DNA of 64,000 nt from Chitinophagaceae bacterium. Its GTDB lineage: Bacteria; Bacteroidota; Bacteroidia; Chitinophagales; Chitinophagaceae. The notes under the pieces were generated by a model. That model ran no database searches. It was given only the letters and a program-made list of their open reading frames with translations, and was not told where the DNA came from. Shown here piece after piece: positions 1 through 8,294 of this stretch (the first letter of the stretch is position 1; each line of letters opens with the position of its first letter). Both the position numbers and the translations under genes were made by a program. The stretch spans positions 1 through 64,000 of the forward strand of contig JADJYK010000005.1 of assembly GCA_016719815.1 (NCBI GenBank). The letters run 5' to 3'.

Positions 1-590
1 TAACATCTTTAAAACTAATTATTGAAGGGTTTGATGCTTATAATAAGAAAAATTATTCAAGCCAGACGGGTACGTTGCCATTGATAGACACAAAGATAAT
101 ATTGCGGCTGCAAGGTCTTTGCCTCATTAATAGAACATTGGAATAAAAAACATCCCAAAGCTTGTTACGTTCCTTCAAAATTGAACAAAGAGTATTTATC
201 AGCAACAAATAAAAGACAGTACGCCTTCGGTAATAAGATTATTTTAGGAAGCTATACTGACGATATAATTACTTCTTAGTCAAATTTACTTGGGAAAAAC
301 ATATTACGACCCGGGCATTAAACTAGAACTTGCTATTGAGGAAAGAGAAAAAAGCACAAAAGTCAGAAGCTTATTTAGGTCAAATCTGGCAACCTTTTCA
401 TCTTTATATAATTTTGAAATTTGGTAGATCTGAATACCATTTAGTGGATATAGAGAGTAAATTCAAAGGGAAAACCTTCTCCCTCTTTACGTAAACTTTT
501 GCACCGTTTCTGTTAATCCATACACCGCTCCTACTCCCCCTCTCCAGTTCATCCAGCATATCCTTCAGTTTTTTCAGCTTACAGGGGCAG
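1..590. other. No convincing gene; possible gene remnants
   Basis: No frame here gives a recognisable protein. Two short open stretches may be remnants. On the plus strand a frame is open from the window edge (position 3) to a TAA at 144-146, 47 codons, which could be the tail of a gene cut by the window. On the minus strand about 57 codons read without a stop across roughly 590-420, containing the Lys/Leu-rich segment LKKLKDMLDELERG followed by GVWINRNGAKVYVKRE. The latter looks protein-like but has no good upstream start. I do not recognise either. Confidence 0.4.
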
Positions 591-703
591 TTGCCTTATC
601 CGGTCGGTAGGGCTAGGCTCCGGGTTTTGGTGCCCACTTTATCTTTATCGTTAACTGTTTTAACCGGGTCGTTAACTCCGCTCACTAAACCGTTTGTAGC
701 GGC

Positions 704-731
704 GGGATGCCGGGTCTTAGCCCGGCATCCC
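704..731. repeat. GC-rich perfect hairpin
   Basis: An 11-bp perfect inverted repeat, GGGATGCCGGG at 704-714 and CCCGGCATCCC at 721-731, with a 6-base loop. It lies in non-coding sequence and is not followed by a T run, so a terminator role is doubtful. It resembles the short GC-rich palindromes scattered between genes in many Bacteroidota genomes. A weaker relative (CCCCGC-CAAA-GCGGGG) sits at 2534-2549. Confidence 0.6.
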
Positions 732-813
732 TGCCTGCGCACAGGCTTTAAGAGGAGACGCCGGCGAAAAAAGCATTGAAAACCCTTTTCAGGCATGCAG
801 ATACGGTGCAAAT

Positions 814-845
814 AAAAAAGCCCTTAACTGCTTAAGGGCTTTTTT
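814..845. terminator. Bidirectional intrinsic terminator
   Basis: Fourteen-base perfect arms (AAAAAAGCCCTTAA at 814-827, TTAAGGGCTTTTTT at 832-845) around a CTGC loop. The A run on one side and T run on the other make it work on either strand. It lies 18 bases past the stop of the minus-strand fasciclin gene at 864-1379 and most likely ends that transcript. Confidence 0.85.
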
Positions 846-863
846 ATTTGCTGTAAGGGCTGG

Positions 864-1379
864 TTATTTTGGCAGCACCACAGCATCTATCACATGTATC
901 ACACCATTACTGCCTTTAAGATCGGTAACGGTAACATAAGCAGAACCGCCTTTTTCATCAGTCAGCTTTACTTTACCATTGTCTAACGAGGCGGTTAATG
1001 TGCCGCCGCTTACTGTTGTTAAAGTAACCGAGCCGTTTCCTTTTTTAATGGCTGCCAGTACTGCTGCAGCATCCAGGTTGCCGGCCACCACATGATAAGT
1101 AAGGATTTTTGAAAGGGTTGATTTGTTTTCTGCCTTCAGCAGGTAATCAACCGTGCCGGCGGGTAATTTACCGAATGCATCATTTACGGGTGCAAAAACG
1201 GTAAAAGGGCCGTCACTTTTTAATACGGTTACCAGATCGGCCGCTTTAACTGCCGCCACCAGTGTGGTGTGGGCGTCGGAGCCTGCAGCAATATCCACGA
1301 TGTCGTTTTGCTGCGCATTCATTTTTAAACCGGAGAAAGTGGCTGCCAGTACCAGTACCAGCGAAAAGATTTTTTTCAT
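864..1379 (-). CDS. Exported single-domain fasciclin (FAS1) protein
   Basis: 171 residues. An N-terminal signal peptide (MKKIFSLVLVLAATFSGLKMNAQ) is followed by one FAS1 domain filling the rest of the protein. Visible FAS1 landmarks are FTVFAPVNDAFGKLP (about residues 59-73), TYHVVAGNLD (H1/YH motif, about 93-102) and NGVIHVIDAVVLP at the C-terminus. Family knowledge: FAS1 domains act in cell-surface adhesion and extracellular polymer or protein contacts. It lies 51 bases downstream of a second fasciclin gene on the same strand, so the two probably share a transcript. A strong terminator follows. The family assignment is secure; the ligand is unknown. Confidence 0.93.
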   Translation of the reverse strand: MKKIFSLVLVLAATFSGLKMNAQQNDIVDIAAGSDAHTTLVAAVKAADLVTVLKSDGPFTVFAPVNDAFGKLPAGTVDYLLKAENKSTLSKILTYHVVAGNLDAAAVLAAIKKGNGSVTLTTVSGGTLTASLDNGKVKLTDEKGGSAYVTVTDLKGSNGVIHVIDAVVLPK

Positions 1380-1430
1380 GTTGGTTTGTTTTATTTTTTA
1401 GTGTTGATGTATTTGGGAGTGTTTATTTCA

Positions 1431-2390
1431 TCAGGGTAATAAGACACGGTCAATAAGATGTACCACCCCGTTTCTGCACACGATATTGGTGGCCGTGATG
1501 TTTGATTTGTTGCTGCCGTTTCCATTGCCGGTGATAGTGGGGCCACCACCGGTACCATTGGTAAGATTGATGGTTGTATTTCCTCCGGCCAGCATAGGCA
1601 GGCCGCCGTTTGACAGGTCAGAGGAGAAAGCACGGCCGCCAACTACGTGGTATCTCAATACCGCCAGGAGGGTTGGCATAGGGATATCCTCTATTTTGGT
1701 AAGGCTTAATGCAGACAGTAGCTGTGTAAAGGCTGCATTGGTGGGTGCAAACACAGTAAGCTTCGCACTGCCCAGGGTTCCAGCCAGTGTTGGGTCGCCG
1801 CCCGGCCCTGTAGTTGCCCTTGTTACCGCTTTAACTAATGAATCCAGTTTAGCAGCAACTGCCGTTTCCACGATATTGCCGGTTGCAGGCATCAGCACTT
1901 TACCGATACTATGAATAACGCCATTATCGGCGGCTACATCTGCCGTGGTTACTTTAATACCGTTGATGTACACACCATTTGCATTTTTAGTCACAAAAAC
2001 AGAGTCGCCGCTGGCAGTAATCACTTTTGCATTGGGGCCGGCCGGCACATCAGCCGCCATAATTTTAGCACCAATGGTGTGGTACAATAAAATGCTTTGT
2101 ACCTGCGCCGGTGTGAGAGTGTTTAATGTGGTTGCTGTAATACCGGAGGCTGTAAAGGCAGCATCATCCGGCGCAAAAACGGTAAATGGCCCGCTGCCGC
2201 TGAGAGTGGACTGTAAATTTGCCTTGAGTACTGCTGATTCAAGCGTTGTAAAATTAGCCCCGGCTACAACAATATCGGTAATGGTATTGCTTACCGGAGG
2301 TGTTTCATCTTTTTTACAGCTGCTCAAAAAAAGTAACGTCCCTGCTGCCATTAATAAGGCTGAAAGGGAAAGATTGGTTTTTTGTTTCAT
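1431..2390 (-). CDS. Fasciclin lipoprotein with two FAS1 domains
   Basis: 319 residues from the ATG at 2390. A reading 21 codons longer exists, but it would put a Phe-rich, non-signal segment in front of a clear lipoprotein signal peptide (MKQKTNLSLSALLMAAGTLL...SSCKKD, lipobox Cys about residue 25). Two FAS1 domains follow. The first has FTVFAPDDAAF, LYHTIGAK and NGVIHSIGKVLMP; the second has LTVFAPTNAAFTQLL, RYHVVGGRAF and NGVVHLIDRVLLP at the C-terminus. It is predicted to be anchored to the outer membrane and to mediate surface contacts. It is probably co-transcribed with the one-domain fasciclin immediately downstream. An inverted repeat lies just before the start codon. Confidence 0.93.
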   Translation of the reverse strand: MKQKTNLSLSALLMAAGTLLFLSSCKKDETPPVSNTITDIVVAGANFTTLESAVLKANLQSTLSGSGPFTVFAPDDAAFTASGITATTLNTLTPAQVQSILLYHTIGAKIMAADVPAGPNAKVITASGDSVFVTKNANGVYINGIKVTTADVAADNGVIHSIGKVLMPATGNIVETAVAAKLDSLVKAVTRATTGPGGDPTLAGTLGSAKLTVFAPTNAAFTQLLSALSLTKIEDIPMPTLLAVLRYHVVGGRAFSSDLSNGGLPMLAGGNTTINLTNGTGGGPTITGNGNGSNKSNITATNIVCRNGVVHLIDRVLLP

Positions 2391-2394
2391 ACTA

Positions 2395-2431
2395 TTTTGT
2401 TTAATATTTATTTGATTAACATTAAACAAAA
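2395..2431. promoter_or_regulatory. Inverted repeat in the leader of the double-FAS1 gene
   Basis: Perfect 11-base arms TTTTGTTTAAT (2395-2405) and ATTAAACAAAA (2421-2431), separated by 15 bases. It begins 5 bases upstream of the minus-strand start codon at 2390. It could be an operator for a dimeric repressor or an mRNA hairpin covering the ribosome-binding region. It is AT-rich, so chance is possible. Confidence 0.35.
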
Positions 2432-2707
2432 AAAAGAGTTCAACCCTTCCCAAAAATTATTTCTTTTTAACAGTATTGTTGAATTTTTACTATTGAAATT
2501 GAATAAAAAGTTGAACAAAAACTTCAGCGGTAGCCCCGCCAAAGCGGGGAACTCACAGGAAAGTGCCCAGGACAAGTATGCAAATAAGGGGGTTCTCCCA
2601 TAGTTCTCCCAACCAATAACGGCTATGGGATAACCATGGCTCAACTCAGGCTGAAGCATGCCCGTGGTTCTGTGATGAGGGAATAGCCCCGGCACAGTAT
2701 AAGACTT
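2432..2707. other. Intergenic stretch, no gene
   Basis: No reading frame here resembles a protein. It contains the small GC hairpin CCCCGC-CAAA-GCGGGG at 2534-2549. The rest is unremarkable; the promoter of the minus-strand fasciclin operon should lie here, but I cannot place it. Confidence 0.5.
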
Positions 2708-2944
2708 CTAATCACACATCACACAATTGCGGTCGCCATAACCATGCGTAGCGGCCCAGTCCATGCATTGCTGTTTGGTGGCAAAGCAGGGCAGGCCCAG
2801 GTCAAGACTTTCCACCCGCCAGGGCGCAGCGTTTGAACAACCGCTGCCGCAAATTACTACCGCTTCTTCCTTACCACAGTCAGTAGCCAGCAAAAGCACC
2901 ATTGCCAGCAAGGTCACATATAGTCCCTTCTTTGGTTTCACCAT
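2708..2944 (-). CDS. Small cysteine-rich lipoprotein
   Basis: 78 residues. The hydrophobic N-terminal segment (about residues 7-21) ends in ATDCGKEE, a plausible lipobox. After it come six cysteines in a short mature part: VICGSGC, LPCF, QQC and a terminal NCVMCD. The spacing suggests disulfides or metal binding. I recognise no family. The lipoprotein signal makes it likely to be a real exported protein. Confidence 0.6.
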   Translation of the reverse strand: MVKPKKGLYVTLLAMVLLLATDCGKEEAVVICGSGCSNAAPWRVESLDLGLPCFATKQQCMDWAATHGYGDRNCVMCD

Positions 2945-3186
2945 AAAAAGTTACGACAGCAGTCGCCCCGCTTACAATGATTGAAATCAGCAGGGGATAA
3001 TATAAGATGGAATGGATGCAGATGCAAACTTTCTCTGTGCAACGCTTGTGCTTTCTCCGTGGGCTCTGTATTTCCTCCTCCTTTGATGCAAGTCATTTTT
3101 TTCCGGCCGCCCATATACTATCTTACCACACCAGTGCAGTGAAGAGATCGGCAGATAATCCATTTCCCTCATCAAATATTCATGGT

Positions 3187-3762
3187 ATGCAAACCTGTCC
3201 CCATTGTGGTAAGCCCATTGTACCCGATGCCTTTTTTTGCGTAAGCTGCGGCAAAGCCATTACAGCCCCCGTTTCGCAACAGCCCGTAACACCGGCCATA
3301 CAAAAACCGGTACTTCCTAAAAGCAGTCCGCCCAACCGGAAGCTGCTATGGCTGGGAGCCGCTGTTATCATCATCTTGCTCGCCGTTGGCGGCTGGTACC
3401 TGCTCAGCAATAAGAAAACCGGTAAGCCGCCGCTCAGTATCCGCAGCGGAGACATTTACACCGAAGAAACATACAACCCGGCCCTCATCGCCAAAGCCGC
3501 CGATACGGTGGAAGCCGTTTTTGCAGCCGCCGATACGGCAGGGCTTACCGCCATTCTCTCGCCACACTCCCTGTCGCAATACCGGCCGGTGTACGGGGAG
3601 CTGGTACAGCACATGCCGGCCTTTGCAGTTGATTTCCGCTCCCGCAAACTGCTTTATGCCACGGCCCGTTTCGCTGTGTATTCCTTTTCGGCAGCAACAG
3701 AAAACTATACAATTGACTTCTGCCTCGGCGAAGATGGCCGCTGGAAACTGATGCGCTTTTGA
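3187..3762 (+). CDS. Zinc-ribbon membrane protein
   Basis: 191 residues from the ATG at 3187, which puts the zinc ribbon at the extreme N-terminus as usual. The same frame is open from 3007, but the upstream part has no domain character. Domains in order: a zinc ribbon with two CxxC knuckles (CPHC and CVSC, residues 4-23), a Pro/Gln-rich linker, one membrane segment (LLWLGAAVIIILLAVGGWYLL, about 56-76), then an outward-facing domain of about 115 residues. That domain has weak similarity in style to small SnoaL/NTF2-like folds (ending FCLGEDGRWKLMRF). Function unknown. Confidence 0.75.
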   Translation: MQTCPHCGKPIVPDAFFCVSCGKAITAPVSQQPVTPAIQKPVLPKSSPPNRKLLWLGAAVIIILLAVGGWYLLSNKKTGKPPLSIRSGDIYTEETYNPALIAKAADTVEAVFAAADTAGLTAILSPHSLSQYRPVYGELVQHMPAFAVDFRSRKLLYATARFAVYSFSAATENYTIDFCLGEDGRWKLMRF

Positions 3763-3807
3763 AAACAGGCAGCACCGCAAACGATTAATAACAACTAAAC
3801 GAATGAT

Positions 3808-5886
3808 ATGAGCAGGATGTATGGGTTCGGCAAAATAGCCAGGCTGGTTGCAGCCGCTGGTATTTTATTGCTGTTTACCAGTTATGGCAACAAGAAAGTA
3901 CACCCCGGTCTTAACGGATATATGCTTGATAAATTTATGACCCGCTGCAAGAACCAGGGATTTGCAGGCAGCCGGTTTGAGCATTACGGTTTTTATTTCA
4001 AAGAATGGGGAAAGATCCGCGGGACAGCAATTACAAAGAACGGCCTGTTCAGTCCGGGCGATGTGGCCGCTGCCGGTGTGGTGGGCGATATAGGTGCCAT
4101 AGTGGATAAGAATGTGGTGTCGGCCGTATATTCAGACGAAGGCACAATGGAGATGACGCCCCGTGAGTGGATAACCGATGGAGGTTTTGCTGCCGATGTA
4201 CCCGAAGTGCCGGCCTCGCTGCGGCACTTCTACGATCCCACCCGGCCGGCCGGCAGCCGCTACCTCACCGATATTACCAATGCCCGTATAATGGGGGCCA
4301 TTCAGAAATATGCATTAACTAACCCGCGGATGGACGGCCTTGACTGGGCACTGGGCAAGCCCGGAGATAAAGCCAACAGTGCACAAGACCACCAGTACAC
4401 CTGGGAAAAGGGCAAGAACTGGATAAGGATGGCCCTGCAGGAACCCGATAAGGATAAGCGAAATGAACTGATGGCAGCCGCCTGGCGGTCGCTGGGCGAA
4501 ACCCTGCACATGACTGCAGACCACGGCCGCCCGCCGCATGTACGAGATGATGCCCAACCCTCACCACTTTGGGGCAACAATAATCTTTTTGGCAACCCCG
4601 ACCCCTACGAAGAGTATATGGATATCATTCGCAATAAAGAGCCCCAGCTGTTTTCAACGTTTGCCAATGGGCAGGCCAACCAGGGATTAGCAGCTAAAAT
4701 CAGCAGCGCTAAAACAGCAAGGGATGTTGCTCATGCACTGGCTGAGTTTACCAACGCCGGTTTTGTAACCAACGAAACCATTGCAGGCACCGATCAGTAT
4801 GGAAATAACAGGATTCCTGTTACCCATCCGGGTTATACATACCCGGCACCGCTGCTCGAACAGATGAGCTATAATGCCAGCGACTATACCTATTACAGCG
4901 CATCAGGCGTAAAGCAATGCACCGACCATTATTATTTTGCAAAGATGATCCCACGTTATGTGCCGCCTTTTGTTGATTACAATTGTGTGGTGTCGCAGGC
5001 AGGTGTGCTGGTGCCCAATCTCATTGAAGCCGGAAGCCATGTTATTAAGTTATACATACCGCAACTGGCTATACAATGGCAGCGGGAAGCAAATGGCCGC
5101 ATCCGTGGCGAGGTGGTGCATACCACCGATGCCGAATACACCAATGCAATTGCCTATACCGGCCCTGTATTGATAGAAGTAAAGAATGCGCAGGGAAAAG
5201 TGCTGCAGGAAAAAACGGTTGAGGCCAATGAGGGGTTATTTGATCTGAAGCTGTCACTGTCGGCTGGCGAATCGGCCCGTGCCCGCATTGAATTTGGAGG
5301 CGTGGTGGTATATGCTGCCGATGAATTGTCGGGAAGCGGCAAGGCCTCCGTTACCGGTTTGTATGAAGGCACTTTTACCATCAGCATTAACAAAGAAGCA
5401 TGGATACGGGCTGAGTATGAAAAACAGGTGGCCAGAATCAACGCAGAAGAAACTGATCCGCAGGCAAGGGAGAACAAGATACGCAATGCGGATGGCTGGA
5501 GCCGCAGTTTTGTGGAAGCGGCCGCTACCAACCTGATGGGTGTGTATAATCAGTCACAGGGCAACCGGGCCCGGTTTGAAATACAGAAGACAGCGGGCAA
5601 TGAATCCTACTATTATACCAGCGGTCTGCCATATATAGTTAACAGCCTTGGGCATACTTCTTTTACCGGCCACCCTTACACCACTGAAAAACGGCGAAAA
5701 CGCCGGAACCTCGCTAAAGGCAAACAGCAATGGGTTTACAGTGGTAACGAGTATAATGAAAAAGTCTATCGGCTGCAGGCAACCTTTAAAGGCAATACGC
5801 TTAGCGGTAACTGGACCACTTCGCTGGGAAATGAGGTAATCTATACCGCCAGTTTTTCTGCAAGAAAAATCCGGGAGATGGACTAG
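3808..5886 (+). CDS. Exported phospholipase-C/P1-nuclease-like protein
   Basis: 692 residues with an N-terminal hydrophobic export segment (about residues 9-25, ending LLLFTSYGNKK). The region around residues 175-250 carries HQYTWEKGKNW and then LGETLHMTADHGRPPHVRDD. The latter pattern (LG..LH...D...P.H.R.D) is how zinc-dependent phospholipase C-like and related bacterial proteins bind their metal cluster. The C-terminal half (from about 420) is beta-rich and may be Ig-like, with an all-beta final section after 590. The substrate is unknown. It sits alone, 45 bases after the zinc-ribbon gene on the same strand. Confidence 0.6.
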   Translation: MSRMYGFGKIARLVAAAGILLLFTSYGNKKVHPGLNGYMLDKFMTRCKNQGFAGSRFEHYGFYFKEWGKIRGTAITKNGLFSPGDVAAAGVVGDIGAIVDKNVVSAVYSDEGTMEMTPREWITDGGFAADVPEVPASLRHFYDPTRPAGSRYLTDITNARIMGAIQKYALTNPRMDGLDWALGKPGDKANSAQDHQYTWEKGKNWIRMALQEPDKDKRNELMAAAWRSLGETLHMTADHGRPPHVRDDAQPSPLWGNNNLFGNPDPYEEYMDIIRNKEPQLFSTFANGQANQGLAAKISSAKTARDVAHALAEFTNAGFVTNETIAGTDQYGNNRIPVTHPGYTYPAPLLEQMSYNASDYTYYSASGVKQCTDHYYFAKMIPRYVPPFVDYNCVVSQAGVLVPNLIEAGSHVIKLYIPQLAIQWQREANGRIRGEVVHTTDAEYTNAIAYTGPVLIEVKNAQGKVLQEKTVEANEGLFDLKLSLSAGESARARIEFGGVVVYAADELSGSGKASVTGLYEGTFTISINKEAWIRAEYEKQVARINAEETDPQARENKIRNADGWSRSFVEAAATNLMGVYNQSQGNRARFEIQKTAGNESYYYTSGLPYIVNSLGHTSFTGHPYTTEKRRKRRNLAKGKQQWVYSGNEYNEKVYRLQATFKGNTLSGNWTTSLGNEVIYTASFSARKIREMD

Positions 5887-5959
5887 GCCTTTCCGTTTGT
5901 TGCAATGTTTATGTGCTCCATGCCGGTGAATTTGCTGTATTTCTGGCTACTCCCAGGGA

Positions 5960-6049
5960 GTCCTTTGGACAGATGAAAGCAGATGGACACAGATAGAAAA
6001 TTCTTTGTCCAACTCCGGGCCTTCTTTGCGGTCTTTGTGGTTATTGTAT
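5960..6049. repeat. Degenerate intergenic repeat tract
   Basis: Sequence of the type AGATGGACACAGATAG followed by CTTTGCGGTCTTTGTGG. Similar CTCTGTG/CTTTGTG-rich degenerate tracts occur at about 3030-3075 and 45540-45580, all outside coding sequence. Such tracts are familiar between genes in Bacteroidota and other environmental genomes. Similarity was judged by eye. Confidence 0.35.
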
Positions 6050-6616
6050 TTACAAATTGTACTTTGACTTCAGTGCCTCGGCCAGTCGCAGAAAAGGCAC
6101 TTGCGTTACTTCGTCAATACGGGCATAGCGGCTGGAGCTGTTTACAAAAGTGATGACCTTTTTATCGTAACCACACACTTCGCCTCCCTCTTTCACGATG
6201 TATTCATATTGCGGGGCAGCGTAAGGTTCCAGTGTAACCGGGTCATCGTACACATAAGTGATAGGATAGTACAGGTAGTGCAACCCGCCCATACCGGTGG
6301 TGTCATATCCCATAGTACGGTACTGTGCCAGCAGCCAGACACGGCCGGCAGCGGTCCACTCTTCCAGCAGCCAGCAGGTAATGGAGCCTTCGGCCAGGTC
6401 GTTCTTTACAGTACTTACGTTATACGAATAGCTGGCGTACAAAACGCCATCTACGGTTGCACTATATACATGTATAAAATTTGCAGGATAGTATAAGTGC
6501 TGCTGGGTGAGGCCTACAAGTGGCTTTGAGGGGGGTACAGGTACAGGCACCTGGGTGTTGCCGGTTAGCGGCAGCAATATTGATAAAATCAGCGGCAGCA
6601 AATTTTTTTTATACAT
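6050..6616 (-). CDS. Exported hypothetical protein
   Basis: 188 residues from the ATG at 6616, chosen because it begins a clean signal peptide (MYKKNLLPLILSILLPLTGNTQ). A 25-codon upstream extension would bury it. The mature part is Tyr-rich (HLYYPANFIHVY, HYLYYPITYVYDD) and ends FLRLAEALKSKYNL. I recognise no family. It is divergent from the lipoprotein gene at 6837. Confidence 0.65.
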   Translation of the reverse strand: MYKKNLLPLILSILLPLTGNTQVPVPVPPSKPLVGLTQQHLYYPANFIHVYSATVDGVLYASYSYNVSTVKNDLAEGSITCWLLEEWTAAGRVWLLAQYRTMGYDTTGMGGLHYLYYPITYVYDDPVTLEPYAAPQYEYIVKEGGEVCGYDKKVITFVNSSSRYARIDEVTQVPFLRLAEALKSKYNL

Positions 6617-6836
6617 ACCATGGCATTGAATTTTCAAAGCTATACATACAGCGAGGGGCAATACAATGACCTGCATCAGGGCAGGTATCATACCTTAACA
6701 CCTGCTGACAAGAATCATACCCTTTCCTGACAGCCGTAGTAGCCAACACCTTACTGTCAAGGCTACCTTTAAACTGCCCCGTTCTTTTTTGTACAAGAAC
6801 AAAAGGGAATTATTATTCACCATTAAGCGATACATC

Positions 6837-7196
6837 ATGAAAAAATACCTGGTTATTCTGTTATGGGCAGCCCTGCTGCCGGGTACTGGCTGCAATAACA
6901 GTAAGGAAAAGAAAGAAGGCAGCACCGAAACCAAAGAAGCTCCTGCCGCTAAGCCTGCCAGTGATATAACCGGCACCTATGCCACCACCGAAAACAATAT
7001 GCCCATGGAGTTTACCCTCAATGCCGATGGCACCGGTTCTGAAAACTATCATGGCAATATGCGTCCTTTTACGTGGATCCAAAAAGACGGTAAGGTGTTC
7101 TTTAAATATAACGGGGAGACTAATGAGTTTGAACTGCCCATTGACATGGATAAAGCTGAAATACACTACGGTTCGTTGGTGTATAAAAAGAAATAA
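6837..7196 (+). CDS. Small lipoprotein with a lipocalin-like beta domain
   Basis: 119 residues from the ATG at 6837. An in-frame ATG 16 codons upstream lacks signal-peptide character. The signal peptide MKKYLVILLWAALLPGTGC gives a lipobox Cys at residue 19. A charged Lys/Glu linker follows, then a beta-rich domain starting DITGTYATTENNMPMEFTLN with GTGSENYHGNMRPFTW, the short-repeat style of META/lipocalin-like domains in Bacteroidota lipoproteins. Function unknown. Confidence 0.75.
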   Translation: MKKYLVILLWAALLPGTGCNNSKEKKEGSTETKEAPAAKPASDITGTYATTENNMPMEFTLNADGTGSENYHGNMRPFTWIQKDGKVFFKYNGETNEFELPIDMDKAEIHYGSLVYKKK

Positions 7197-7251
7197 ACAG
7201 TTTATTGCAACGCCAGGTTGTCAATAAGGCATCCTGAACAAAACAGTTATT

Positions 7252-7677
7252 ATGAAATATAAATCCTTTTTGTGGTTACTGTGGCTTGTGCCGGCGGCAG
7301 CATTGTTTATGCTGATTACATCATTTACCAAAGGCACTAATAAAAACCACCAGGCGTCCATAGTGGCTTATACCAAATCGGTAACCAATATCACCAGCAT
7401 GACAGCGAATTGCAATTACAGGGTAACTGTCCTTGACCCGGGCAAAGTAAAAGGGCACGGCGTATGTGTCTCCAGCCGGCCATTGCCGCTTATAACTCAT
7501 GTTAACTTTCCATCTTCTGCGCCTATTCAAAGAGCAGCGGATTATATGGTAAAACTAACAAGCCTGCGGCCCAGTTCTACCCTCTATGCCCGGTCTTATG
7601 TAAAAGTGGATACAGGTGTTGTGTATGGCAATGCAGTAGCTTTTACAACATTGCCGCCGGCGCAGAAACCGAAATAA
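7252..7677 (+). CDS. Exported fibronectin-III-like protein
   Basis: 141 residues. The hydrophobic N-terminus (about 7-25) targets export. The C-terminal part, VKLTSLRPSSTLYARSYVKV then GVVYGNAVAFTT, is the typical end of an Fn3-like domain in Bacteroidota surface proteins (L.P.T.Y.R.Y...G..YGN...F.T). It is a single domain with no visible enzyme motif. It follows the lipoprotein at 6837 by 55 bases on the same strand. Confidence 0.65.
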   Translation: MKYKSFLWLLWLVPAAALFMLITSFTKGTNKNHQASIVAYTKSVTNITSMTANCNYRVTVLDPGKVKGHGVCVSSRPLPLITHVNFPSSAPIQRAADYMVKLTSLRPSSTLYARSYVKVDTGVVYGNAVAFTTLPPAQKPK

Positions 7678-7790
7678 AGGGCACAAAAATGTTCGTTTGA
7701 TATGCTTACTAATTTAGGCATGGTAAATAAGTGACCGGCTAAGGGGTTTTCTGCTAACACATAGTTGAAGGCTTTTTTTATCTTTACCGG

Positions 7791-8237
7791 ATGAAACAAG
7801 CCTTCATTATCTCCCTGCTGGCAGGAGCAGCGTTCGTATGCAGCCGTTGCGGCAACGATGCCGTTGCGGTTAACAATATGAAAGATCTTGATGAGAATAT
7901 GCTTGATATGATGACTTACCATGATAACCTTGGACGTTATATCAAACAGGGTGATGCAGATTATGCATTGTGGCTGCTTAATGGTATGGACAGCAGCCTG
8001 CAGGTGATTGCCCAAAAATTTACTGCTCACCGTAAACTGACCGACCCTTTCAGCACATCGTATAAAAAGATGCTGCGGCCTTCCATTAAAGGGATGCGGG
8101 GTGCCTTGCAGCAAAACAATTTTGAAGAAGCCAAAGCAAACTATCGCTTGCTTACTAAAAAATGTAACGGCTGCCATATTGATCATGATGTGGATGAAAA
8201 TGTGGTGGACTGGAGCAGCAATGACAGTTATAAATAA
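7791..8237 (+). CDS. Mono-haem c-type-cytochrome-like lipoprotein
   Basis: 148 residues. The export signal ends around FVCSRCGND, where a Cys may be lipidated. The mature part is helical, with one haem-attachment motif CNGCH (CxxCH) near residue 127. A Met-rich N-terminal helix (NMLDMMTYHDNL) could give an axial ligand, and the fold suggested is a four-helix cytochrome c'-like bundle with the motif near the C-terminus. Likely an electron carrier or gas/redox sensor outside the cytoplasm. It ends 57 bases before the convergent PAAR/FecR gene. Confidence 0.65.
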   Translation: MKQAFIISLLAGAAFVCSRCGNDAVAVNNMKDLDENMLDMMTYHDNLGRYIKQGDADYALWLLNGMDSSLQVIAQKFTAHRKLTDPFSTSYKKMLRPSIKGMRGALQQNNFEEAKANYRLLTKKCNGCHIDHDVDENVVDWSSNDSYK

Positions 8238-8294
8238 AAGGTTGCCAACCGCAAAGTAGCTGACAACCTTGTGCAAATTGAGAGAAGAATCATT

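Noticed and set aside
591..779. Plus-strand frame of 62 codons, and the minus-strand frame opposite it
   Set aside because: Composition is Arg-rich on both strands, it overlaps the GC hairpin, and it has no domain or start signal.
2408..2695. Minus-strand frame of 95 codons between the fasciclin and Cys-rich genes
   Set aside because: It covers a hairpin and the fasciclin leader, with no protein-like pattern.
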